Shown: positions 1 through 5,309, numbered from the stretch's first letter. The stretch is 5,316 nt of DNA from an uncultured Prevotella sp. (GCA_946055365.1 CAMGFM010000111.1:1-5316); one strand, 5' to 3'. Numbers and translations: made by a program. Notes: a model not told the origin generated them from the letters alone.

Positions 1-32
1 AGCAACAGCGGAAGGCTCAAAATCTTCTTCAT
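1..32 (-). CDS. 5' end of an exported-protein gene (cut by window edge)
   Basis: Only the first ten codons are visible. They start at an ATG at 32-30 and read MKKILSLPLL. Two lysines followed by a Leu-rich stretch is the usual start of a Sec or lipoprotein signal peptide, so an exported or membrane protein is likely, but nothing in the window shows its function. It lies 384 bp downstream of the lipoprotein gene, on the same strand and beyond a strong terminator, so it is probably a separate transcription unit with a promoter in 33-140. An alternative is a chance ATG in non-coding DNA. The lysine-rich start and a promoter-like repeat at the right distance upstream favour a real gene. Confidence 0.55.
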   Translation of the reverse strand, partial: MKKILSLPLL

Positions 33-70
33 AGTCTTATACCCTGATACGTGTCGGGCGCAACCTTTAG

Positions 71-140
71 TTGTGATAAAGACAGTGCAAACCGAGCGCA
101 ATGAAACTTGTTTCTTTTGCCGAGATGCAGCCTATCTTAT
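71..140 (-). repeat. Intergenic repeat copy with promoter-like boxes
   Basis: Read on the minus strand, 140-120 holds a 21-bp motif (AAGATAGGCTGC followed by ATCTCGG). It matches 18 of 21 positions of the motif at 2031-2051, which is in the opposite orientation. Downstream, the minus strand continues through GCTCGGTTTGCAC. The whole arrangement resembles an intergenic sequence I associate with Prevotella/Bacteroides-type genomes; that is recollection, not a search result. A TTTG (complement of 88-91) could serve as a -33 box, with AAAGGTTG 19 bp downstream as a weak -7 box, placing a transcript start a few tens of bases before the ATG at 32. TGTCTTTA (about 75-85) may be a decayed TAnnTTTG. 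The promoter reading is tentative; the repeat identity is directly visible. Confidence 0.5.
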
Positions 141-160
141 GAAAATAAATTAACTCCGCA

Positions 161-204
161 GAAAACGATATTGCCGTAGAAAGAAAACGACAATGCCGAG
201 GAAA
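161..204. repeat. 22-bp imperfect tandem repeat, two copies
   Basis: Positions 161-182 and 183-204 are directly adjacent and match at 18 of 22 positions. Both begin GAAAACGA, share TGCCG in the middle and end GAAA. The 22-bp period is two DNA helical turns, so a protein could contact both copies on the same face. It lies between the terminator of the lipoprotein gene and the presumed promoter of the next gene, so an operator for that gene is possible. A decayed tandem duplication without function is equally possible. Confidence 0.5.
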
Positions 205-263
205 TTATCTGCTTGACGTGTGTTAATGAGCCGCAAGGGCAAGAAGTAACTGCTTTTTGTGAC

Positions 264-287
264 TTTTTTTTCAAAAAAATTTTTTTT
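264..287. other. Homopolymer T8-C-A7-T8 tract
   Basis: A run of eight T, one C, seven A and eight T lies just downstream (in transcription direction) of the rho-independent terminator at 304-346. The A7T8 part is self-complementary, so its minus-strand transcript would end in U-rich sequence and might back up the terminator. A-tracts of this kind also curve DNA. The lengths could vary between cells by slippage, but no gene or recognisable promoter spacer overlaps it. Most likely AT-rich intergenic filler or an auxiliary terminator. Confidence 0.4.
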
Positions 288-303
288 GCCATGCCACACA
301 CAC

Positions 304-346
304 AAAAAGAATCCCGTGTGGCGGTGGGTTGCCGCTCGCACGGGAT
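304..346 (-). terminator. Rho-independent terminator of the lipoprotein gene
   Basis: On the minus strand ATCCCGTG (346-339) pairs perfectly with CACGGGAT (318-311). A second inner stem pairs GCGG (335-332 region) with CCGC (324-321) around a seven-base loop. The outer stem is followed immediately by TCTTTTT (310-304). A GC-rich stem with a U-run is the canonical intrinsic terminator. It lies about 70 bases past the stop codon of the lipoprotein gene and marks the end of the receptor-lipoprotein unit. Confidence 0.88.
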
Positions 347-353
347 GATGTGT

Positions 354-371
354 TGCCGAAGTGTTTCGGCA
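354..371 (-). other. Small hairpin before the terminator
   Basis: TGCCGAA (354-360) and TTCGGCA (365-371) form a perfect 7-bp stem with a four-base GTGT loop. It sits between the lipoprotein stop codon and the main terminator and has no U-run of its own. It may protect the 3' end of the mRNA from exonucleases or be the first hairpin of a two-hairpin terminator. The pairing is seen directly; the role is inferred. Confidence 0.55.
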
Positions 372-416
372 GATGTTACTGAAATATTGTTTTTTTCGGT
401 GTGGGTGTTACGCTTC

Positions 417-1967
417 TTAGTAAGCAGCGTTCTGCGGGTCAAAGCAAGTCCAGCCCTGCAGCCAGTTGTCGGTGGCGTTGAACGCTCCCACATAGCCCAC
501 CTTGTCGAGCCATGCGCTGCTCTCTCCGTCAAAGGATGCCCCAGAGAGGAGCGGGCTGCCTGCATTGGGCATGTAGGGAGAGCCTGTCCCGGCAGCGTCG
601 AGGAGCATGAGCAATGCGGCATCGGCATAGTTGCTGTTGGCATTGGCGGCAAGCGAGAAGAAAGTGTTGGAGTAGGACTTCTGTGTAGCGTCTAACACCT
701 GCTTGTTAACAGCGTCATACAGCACGTCGTCATACATCTTGTTTGCGTCAGAGCCTATCACGTCCATGCCAGCGAACACGTTGTTGTGGAAACGGAGGAC
801 TCCGTCCTTAGCCTGCTGCGGCGTATCGCCCTTCTCGCCGTCAATGATGAGTCCGACGGGCCATCCTACAGCCACGCTGTTGATGATGTTAAGACGTGAA
901 CTGCGGCGTATCTGCATGGCAGACTGGTAGCGTCCGAGCGCACTGCCGTTGTTGGGGTTCATGCTGCCGCCGTTGATAAAGTCGGAGGTGTTGTCGAATG
1001 TCACGCCGCTCTGCATTTTCGGACCGATGGTGGTGATGTTGCTGAATGTGGCGCAGGTATATGGCGACACCTTAGAGCCGCTTGCGTTGTTGTCGCTCTC
1101 AAAGGAGTTGCTCTGCGACTTGTCTGCTATCCTTGCATTGCGCACTGCGAGACCATACTGCACGCATCCTGAGAAGCCGTTGTCGGTGTCGAAGTCGTCG
1201 TCCCAGCCATGGTAGGCCACGAGATACTTGCAGTTGACAGCTCCGCCAAACCACTCAAAGGAGTCGTCGTTGGAGTAGGACACCTGCACGTGGTCTATCT
1301 GTGTGCCGCTGCCCACAGATGCGAGCGTCAGACCGTTGATTTCCTGGTCTGTCTGGAAAGGATAGCCTGCAAACTCGATGCGCACGTAGCTCAATATGCC
1401 AGAGTTGTCGGCGTTGTCGTTGCCTCCGTGCTTGGTGCGCGGGCCTCCCTCTATCTGCATCTCCGTCTGGTTGTTGACAGCCTTGCCACAGATGATGACA
1501 CCGCCCCAGTCGCCAGGCTTTCTATTGCCACGTGCCTCTTCTGAAGTGAACACTATGGGCTGCGACGCGCTGCCCTTGGCAATGAGCTTGCCGCCGCGCT
1601 CGGCTATGAGTGACGCTTTTGTCTGCTTGTCGCCCTTGATGACGGTGCCAGGCTCGATAGTCAGCTCCGCCCCGTCGGCTATATACACCCATCCCTTGAG
1701 CAGATAGGTGCCTTTCTTGAGGGTCTGCTTGCCCGTGAACACAAACTCGGCATCGCCGTTGCCTATCTGAGTGCCGTTGGGGTCCTCGCTGTTGTCCTTT
1801 TCGTTGAAGAGAATATGGTCGCAAGCCCTTATGCCTGCATTGTCAGTCCATGTGTAGGTGTCGTTAGGGGTCACGTTCTCGTTGTCATCGTCGCTGCTGC
1901 ACGATGTGACGCACACGGCAAGTGCCATGATACTTGCCATACCAAGATACTTCATTGATGTTTTCAT
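417..1967 (-). CDS. Surface-type lipoprotein with parallel beta-helix body, partner of a TonB-dependent receptor
   Basis: This 516-aa protein has a lipoprotein signal peptide: a Lys-containing start, a hydrophobic core at 8-20 and the lipobox VTSC with acyl-Cys at 23. The following SSDDDNE resembles the Asp-rich lipoprotein export signal that sends Bacteroidota lipoproteins to the outer face of the outer membrane. Residues about 85-400 carry the short Gly/Asn-rich beta-strand rungs typical of a right-handed parallel beta-helix (TYLLKGWVYIADGAELTIEP near 87-106, GDWGGVIICG at 152-161, then further rungs). The acidic stretches DDSFEWFGG (234-242) and GWDDDFDTDNG (254-264) stand out as possible ligand or metal sites. 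The tail from about 465 ends WLQGWTCFDPQNAAY; I recall a similar C-terminus in Bacteroidota homologues that databases often label hypothetical or, implausibly, multidrug transporter. No catalytic triad or sugar-binding signature is obvious, and it does not look like SusD (no TPR helices). It lies 241 bp downstream of a TonB-dependent receptor on the same strand, so capture or presentation of that receptor's substrate is the best inference. An alternative start is Met5 (1955), which also leaves a complete signal peptide. Fold and export are fairly sure; the substrate is unknown. Confidence 0.88.
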   Translation of the reverse strand: MKTSMKYLGMASIMALAVCVTSCSSDDDNENVTPNDTYTWTDNAGIRACDHILFNEKDNSEDPNGTQIGNGDAEFVFTGKQTLKKGTYLLKGWVYIADGAELTIEPGTVIKGDKQTKASLIAERGGKLIAKGSASQPIVFTSEEARGNRKPGDWGGVIICGKAVNNQTEMQIEGGPRTKHGGNDNADNSGILSYVRIEFAGYPFQTDQEINGLTLASVGSGTQIDHVQVSYSNDDSFEWFGGAVNCKYLVAYHGWDDDFDTDNGFSGCVQYGLAVRNARIADKSQSNSFESDNNASGSKVSPYTCATFSNITTIGPKMQSGVTFDNTSDFINGGSMNPNNGSALGRYQSAMQIRRSSRLNIINSVAVGWPVGLIIDGEKGDTPQQAKDGVLRFHNNVFAGMDVIGSDANKMYDDVLYDAVNKQVLDATQKSYSNTFFSLAANANSNYADAALLMLLDAAGTGSPYMPNAGSPLLSGASFDGESSAWLDKVGYVGAFNATDNWLQGWTCFDPQNAAY

Positions 1968-2030
1968 AAAAAAAATTGCTTTGTGATAAGATAATTATAC
2001 TTACTTTTTTTCCTTTTGATTTCTCTTTTT

Positions 2031-2108
2031 ATAAGACAGGCTGCGCCTCGGAATTTAGTGCAAGCTCTATTTTGCATAAGACTGGCTGCACCTCGCATAA
2101 AAGGCTGC
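2031..2108 (+). repeat. Two copies plus a decayed third of a 21-bp intergenic motif
   Basis: Positions 2031-2051 and 2076-2096 match at 18 of 21 positions (ATAAGAC, then GGCTGC, then CCTCG). A shorter relative, GCATAA followed by GGCTGCTC, occupies about 2095-2110. The GGCTGC cores start at 2039, 2084 and 2103, so spacing is irregular. The same motif occurs once more at 120-140 in the opposite orientation. The copies sit in the gap between receptor and lipoprotein genes, upstream of the lipoprotein start. They look like fragments of a dispersed intergenic repeat rather than a tandem array. I see no consensus TAnnTTTG box with a good -33 partner here, so a separate lipoprotein promoter is not demonstrated. 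Confidence 0.6.
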
Positions 2109-2110
2109 TC

Positions 2111-2132
2111 ACACATTATATTATATATGTGT
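2111..2132. other. AT-rich hairpin in the receptor-lipoprotein gap
   Basis: ACACAT (2111-2116) pairs with ATGTGT (2127-2132). The stem extends through ATA/TAT (2118-2120 with 2124-2126) after a single bulged T, leaving a three-base loop. It is weak on its own because of its base composition, and no U-run follows on either strand. It may add to an mRNA-processing or stabilising structure together with the adjacent GC-rich stem. Confidence 0.4.
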
Positions 2133-2156
2133 CTTGCTCCAGGCCGCGAGCGTCAT

Positions 2157-2205
2157 CGCCGTGCCGTCGCCGTGTGTTGTGACACCACGGGCGGCAGCCG
2201 CGGCG
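2157..2205 (-). other. GC-rich stem-loop just after the receptor stop codon
   Basis: CCGTG (2170-2174) pairs with CACGG (2186-2190). Three more pairs lie inside, past a bulged C2185, around a TGTG loop. Outside, CGCCG (2157-2161) can pair with CGGCG (2201-2205), with further G/C pairing between. The structure begins within four bases of the receptor stop codon. No U-run follows on the minus strand, so it is not a standard intrinsic terminator. It may lower read-through into the lipoprotein gene or protect the receptor mRNA 3' end, allowing the two proteins to be made in different amounts. Confidence 0.5.
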
Positions 2206-2208
2206 AGT

Positions 2209-4950
2209 CTAAAACCTGACGCTTGCCGACACGCTGAAGTTTCTGCCCGGGCGATAGTGTCTCGTGGTCTGCCTCACTTCGTCGCCTCCGCCGTCCTGCT
2301 TTGTCTTTGTGAACTGCAGATAGTTGACGCTCTGTGCGAGAATGTCCCTCACGCCTGCCTTAATCTCCACGTGCTTGCCTATCTTCTTTGATATATTGAG
2401 GTCAAGGACATCTCTCGGCATCTCATAACTGTCGGGGACACGTGCGTTTTCGCCGCCTGACGTAGAGCCCTCGCTGCGTCCCACACCGATGATGCGCTTG
2501 CCTATGCGGTTGTAGAGCAGCGACACACTGAACAATTGAGCCTCGTTGTTGTAGAAGAGTCCCATGTTGACAAGATAGGGCGACTGTCCCTGCATCGGGC
2601 GGCCCTCATTGCGCGAGCCAGAGGGGAAGTTGACCCTCGAGTGTATGGCAGAGGCGTTCATGGAGAGCGCAAATTCTTTCAGTCCGATGAACGCAAGCGA
2701 CTTGCGCACCTCAAGTTCCACGCCCACATTGTCGGCACTCTTGGCGTTCTCGTAGGAATAGACGAGGCTGGTGCCGCCCGCCACGGTGTAGGTCCACTCT
2801 ATGGGGTTAGCGAAATGCTTGTAGAAAGCAGCCAGAGTGACAAGCTCGCCCTTGGAAGGATAATACTCCAGTCGCAGATCGGCGTTATGCACATAGCACG
2901 ACTTTAGCGACACATTGCCCTGCACGTGCGAGGCGAGGTCAAAGTCATAGTAGACCGACGGCGACACCTCTCTGAACTCTGGTCGGTTGACCGATTTGCC
3001 ATAGGAGAGGCGCACCTGACTCTTGTCGCTTGTCTTGTAGGTAGCGTTGAGTGAGGGGAAGAAATCGCTGTTGCGGTAGTAGCGGCTGTTGGGACTGGGC
3101 ATGTCGTCGCGTGTGTTGGTCACAAGCTCCATTCTGTTGTACTCGTATCTCACGCCTGCCTCCACGCTCAACGGTCCACGTGCCACTGCCACGGTGGCAT
3201 AGCCTGCCCCGAGGATGTCGTTGCCCGAATAGTTGTTGCGCATGCACATGTTTTCCAAGAGCCACAGCTTGTCATCGCCGAAATACTGCGGGTCGGAGAG
3301 CAGCTGTGTCATGTCCATCTGGCGGAAATCGGACGGCAGGGTGTTGCTCTCGGTGTTCCATCCATAGACAAACTGCCTCGTGTTGTAGTCTCTCGTGCGG
3401 TATTCGCCATAGGCTCCCACCTTTGCCACGGGCGAAAGGGCGCAGCCCTCAAACTCCTGGCGCAAATCTATGCGTGCGGAGGCTATATGCTCGTTGAGCT
3501 TTGTGAACTCGCGGTTTATCTCGTTGCCTGCCGTGAGCATCATGGTGCCTTGCTGCAAGGCATCGTCAACGGTGTAGCGTCTGCGGTCGGGCAGATAGCG
3601 GTTGGCATAAGAATAGCTGCCGCACCATTCCACAGTGCGCTGTCCGCGAGTGTGCTTGCCCGAAAGCTGGGAGTTGAGCGTGAGACGGCTGCGGTAGAAA
3701 TATTCTGCGCCCGTCTCGTTGTCTGACTGCGCGTTGATGCCACTGCGTGAGGTGTATCTGCGGTTGACAATGCGGTTGATGATGTTCTTCAACTGATATT
3801 TGTTATTGCCTGAGCTTGAGAGAAGCGCAAAGTTGAGCATCGCACCGAGCTTCTGATTGTGGTTGTATTGGTCGTCGACCGACTGACGGAGATAGTTGCT
3901 GCGCCCGTTGGCATAGTCATACACACCAAAGAGGTTGTTGGTCATGTTCAAAAGGCTGCGCCACTCGTCGCCATAGCTCACCACGCCCGTCAGACCCAGC
4001 AACATGCCATCCTCAAAACGCCATCGGCGGCTCCAGTCAGCTCCTATCTTATAGTCGCCTACGGGAGTCGTAGACCTGGGATGCCAGTCGTTGCACAGTC
4101 CGCTGCCCGTGAGACCCACCTTGCCCGCCCCGGGAAACGAGGTGCCGTGATTGGCACGCACGAAACGGCGGAATGACGAGCGGTCGTCAATGCCATAGGA
4201 GGCGTTAACGGCAAAGCTGTTGCTCGCAGGAATGTCCTTGGTGCATATAGAGATGAAACCGCCCGAGAAATCAGAGGGATATTCCGCGCCGGGAGACTTC
4301 ACTATCATGAGATTGTCAATGAGTGAGCTTGGTATCATGTCAAAAGAGAAAGCCCTGGAGTCGGCTTCTGAACTTGGCACCGCACCTCCGTTGAGCCACA
4401 CGTTGTTGTATCTCTGCGAAAGTCCTCTCACCATGACAAACTTGTCGTCGATGAGACTCACGCCAGGCACTCTCCTCACCACTTCGCCCACGTTGCTGTC
4501 TTGCGAGCGTTTTATCTCCTGCGCCGACACGCCGTTGGCCACCTGACGGTTGTTTCTCACCATCTCTATGGTGCTCTGCTCGGTGTTGCGAATGACGGTG
4601 GCGGTAACCTGCACCTCGCCAAAGGTCTTGGTGTCGGTGACCATCTCTATCCTAATGTTGTCCACGTCGCCCTTGTCGGCATCAATGAACAATGTCACGG
4701 GCTTATAGCCCACATAGTTTACCGTCACCTGACGGTGCTTGCCGTCAATACCCATAATACTAAAGTGTCCGTCAACATCGGTGACTGTGCCTTTTCCGTC
4801 CACCGTGACCGTGGCCCCGATGAGCGTCTCGCCCGTGGCCTTGTCTACCACCACGCCCTTTATGTCGGCGGCGGACATCTGTGCCACACCTGCGTGCATC
4901 ATCAGCAAAGCCGAGAGCAAGCGTCTGTTTGCAAAGTCAAGAATCTTCAT
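2209..4950 (-). CDS. TonB-dependent outer-membrane receptor with carboxypeptidase-regulatory-like N-terminal domain
   Basis: This 913-aa protein is an energy-coupled outer-membrane transporter. A Sec signal peptide spans 1 to about 27-28 (Arg-Arg, then LLSALLMMHAGVAQMSA). Residues 29 to about 100 form the beta-sandwich carboxypeptidase-regulatory-like domain common in Bacteroidota receptors (DIKGVVVDKATGETLIGATV, then the TDVDGHFSI and VNYVGYK signatures). A probable TonB box is EVQVTATVI at 112-120. The plug runs to about 240, with NVGEVVRRVPGV (153-164), MVRGLSQRYNNVWLNG (173-188) and PSDFSGGF (225-232). The remainder is the 22-strand-type barrel. It contains the motif NRPEFRE near residue 655 and ends in an aromatic C-terminal strand closing with Phe913, the usual signal for outer-membrane insertion. 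Length is normal and the frame is intact. The short N-terminus and lack of a FecA-like signalling domain argue against sigma-factor signalling through this protein. The partner lipoprotein follows 241 bp downstream. The start is supported by the signal peptide and by a promoter about 28 bp upstream. The substrate is not deducible: it could be a metal chelate, a phosphate-containing compound, a cofactor or a peptide. Absence of SusD argues against a standard glycan system. Confidence 0.96.
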   Translation of the reverse strand: MKILDFANRRLLSALLMMHAGVAQMSAADIKGVVVDKATGETLIGATVTVDGKGTVTDVDGHFSIMGIDGKHRQVTVNYVGYKPVTLFIDADKGDVDNIRIEMVTDTKTFGEVQVTATVIRNTEQSTIEMVRNNRQVANGVSAQEIKRSQDSNVGEVVRRVPGVSLIDDKFVMVRGLSQRYNNVWLNGGAVPSSEADSRAFSFDMIPSSLIDNLMIVKSPGAEYPSDFSGGFISICTKDIPASNSFAVNASYGIDDRSSFRRFVRANHGTSFPGAGKVGLTGSGLCNDWHPRSTTPVGDYKIGADWSRRWRFEDGMLLGLTGVVSYGDEWRSLLNMTNNLFGVYDYANGRSNYLRQSVDDQYNHNQKLGAMLNFALLSSSGNNKYQLKNIINRIVNRRYTSRSGINAQSDNETGAEYFYRSRLTLNSQLSGKHTRGQRTVEWCGSYSYANRYLPDRRRYTVDDALQQGTMMLTAGNEINREFTKLNEHIASARIDLRQEFEGCALSPVAKVGAYGEYRTRDYNTRQFVYGWNTESNTLPSDFRQMDMTQLLSDPQYFGDDKLWLLENMCMRNNYSGNDILGAGYATVAVARGPLSVEAGVRYEYNRMELVTNTRDDMPSPNSRYYRNSDFFPSLNATYKTSDKSQVRLSYGKSVNRPEFREVSPSVYYDFDLASHVQGNVSLKSCYVHNADLRLEYYPSKGELVTLAAFYKHFANPIEWTYTVAGGTSLVYSYENAKSADNVGVELEVRKSLAFIGLKEFALSMNASAIHSRVNFPSGSRNEGRPMQGQSPYLVNMGLFYNNEAQLFSVSLLYNRIGKRIIGVGRSEGSTSGGENARVPDSYEMPRDVLDLNISKKIGKHVEIKAGVRDILAQSVNYLQFTKTKQDGGGDEVRQTTRHYRPGRNFSVSASVRF

Positions 4951-4977
4951 GTATAAATACTCATGTTTTTACGACTG

Positions 4978-4985
4978 CAAAGTTA
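4978..4985 (-). promoter_or_regulatory. Bacteroidota-type -7 box of the receptor gene
   Basis: On the minus strand this reads TAACTTTG, an exact match to the Bacteroidota primary-sigma -7 consensus TAnnTTTG. It predicts a transcript start near 4973-4975 and a short AT-rich leader of about 23-25 bases before the ATG at 4950, with no Shine-Dalgarno sequence, as is usual in this phylum. No good TTTG -33 box is found 19-21 bp upstream; the region reads AACATTCATG instead. A weak -33 box suggests dependence on an activator. Confidence 0.72.
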
Positions 4986-4994
4986 TGCGCCGCA

Positions 4995-5023
4995 TTTTAC
5001 ATGAATGTTACACGGGTGTTATC
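4995..5023 (-). promoter_or_regulatory. Operator-like array of heptamers with 11-bp period
   Basis: Reading the minus strand toward the gene, GATAACA (5023-5017), TGTAACA (5012-5006) and TGTAAAA (5001-4995) follow one another with exactly 4 bp between them, giving an 11-bp period. The last heptamer ends 9 bp before the -7 box and covers the position where a -33 box should be. Winged-helix response regulators of the OmpR/PhoB family bind direct heptamer repeats with about this period. In E. coli Pho promoters, the box substitutes for the -35 element about 10 bp upstream of -10. A further TGTAACA lies at 5056-5050, exactly three periods upstream. The spacing is seen directly; the regulator is inferred. 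Confidence 0.5.
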
Positions 5024-5053
5024 ATGAGATTGCGCAGGCGTTGTTTTTGTGTT

Positions 5054-5076
5054 ACATGCGGCAAGTGCCGCCATGT
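5054..5076. other. Hairpin upstream of the receptor promoter
   Basis: ACATG-CGGC (5054-5062) pairs with GCCG and CATGT (5067-5070 and 5072-5076) around an AAGT loop, with one bulged C at 5071, giving nine base pairs. There is no clear U-run on the minus strand; on the plus strand the sequence after it is not U-rich either. It overlaps the distal TGTAACA heptamer. It could be the 3'-end structure of an upstream minus-strand transcript or DNA structure near the operator. Confidence 0.45.
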
Positions 5077-5080
5077 CATG

Positions 5081-5120
5081 ACAAAGGGCAACTCTCAAAA
5101 TTATGGAGCTGCCCTTTTGT
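5081..5120. terminator. Possible bidirectional terminator hairpin
   Basis: ACAAAGGGCA (5081-5090) pairs with TGCCCTTTTGT (5110-5120), with one extra T. CTC (5092-5094) pairs with GAG (5106-5108) inside, around an AT-rich loop. On the plus strand the stem is followed by TTTTGT, and on the minus strand by TTTGT. Short U-runs on both sides fit a weak bidirectional terminator insulating the receptor promoter from whatever lies beyond the right edge. The U-runs are shorter than in the terminator at 304-346, so termination strength is uncertain. Confidence 0.45.
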
Positions 5121-5147
5121 AAGTTTATCATGTAGCGTCCTACTATT

Positions 5148-5208
5148 CAAAAGAGGCACTTTGCGATTGCCAAGTGCCTCTTTTGCAATAGCAAAGTGCC
5201 TCTTTTGC
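5148..5208. repeat. Three-arm repeat forming two mutually exclusive hairpins
   Basis: Arm 1 (5148-5164, CAAAAGAGGCACTTTGC) is the exact reverse complement of arm 3 (5191-5207). It also pairs with arm 2 (5169-5185) at 16 of 17 positions, leaving only a four-base GATT loop. Arms 2 and 3, each taken as 18 bp (5169-5186 and 5191-5208), are direct repeats matching 17 of 18. Arm 1 can thus pair with either neighbour but not both. The block is non-coding as far as visible and lies upstream of the receptor promoter, so it is not in the receptor leader. It resembles dispersed palindromic intergenic repeats of Bacteroidales genomes; that family assignment is unverified. Confidence 0.7.
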
Positions 5209-5211
5209 GTG

Positions 5212-5309
5212 CCTAAAGCGTCACTTTAGGATAACGGGCTTCAAAAGCCGCCTTATCGTCTGAGGGCACTGAAAAAGTATTGACTTTTCAGGTTGCCCCC
5301 TCCGCAGAC
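5212..5309. repeat. Run of three adjoining inverted repeats
   Basis: CCTAAAG (5212-5218) pairs perfectly with CTTTAGG (5224-5230) over a five-base loop. GATAA (5230-5234) and GGCTT (5237-5241) pair with AAGCC (5245-5249) and TTATC (5253-5257) around a CAA loop. GTCTG (5258-5262) pairs with CAGAC (5305-5309), enclosing GGGCA/TGCCC and CTGAAAAAGT/ACTTTTCAG (5269-5278 with 5283-5291, one A bulged). The three stems abut with no spacer, and together with 5148-5208 they form about 160 bp of almost fully foldable sequence. No reading frame with gene-like features was found. Likely a composite repeat element or a small structured RNA; it may also hold the terminator of a gene beyond the edge. Confidence 0.6.

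Noticed and set aside
137..652. Minus-strand open frame of 171 codons overlapping the 3' end of the lipoprotein gene
   Set aside because: It is out of frame with a convincing protein, runs through the terminator and homopolymer tract, and its product shows no domain or plausible composition. It is a shadow frame.
213..695. Plus-strand open frame of 160 codons
   Set aside because: About half lies antisense to the lipoprotein gene and the rest is terminator and A/T tract. It has no recognisable protein features.
417..1967. SusD-like or multidrug-transporter identity for the lipoprotein
   Set aside because: It has no helical TPR architecture as in SusD and no multiple membrane helices as a transporter would need. 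The sequence is beta-strand rungs behind a lipobox.
3051..3497. Cys/Arg-rich plus-strand open frame of 148 codons
   Set aside because: It lies antisense within the receptor barrel. Its Cys and Arg richness comes from the complement of barrel codons, not from a metal-binding protein.
4501..4956. Plus-strand open frame of 151 codons antisense to the receptor N-terminus
   Set aside because: It is fully covered by the receptor coding sequence, which has clear domain motifs in the other strand. His/Val-rich low-meaning translation is typical of an antisense shadow.
5148..5208. CRISPR-like repeats
   Set aside because: Only two direct copies exist, separated by four bases, and the third arm is inverted. 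There are no spacers of regular length and no cas genes.
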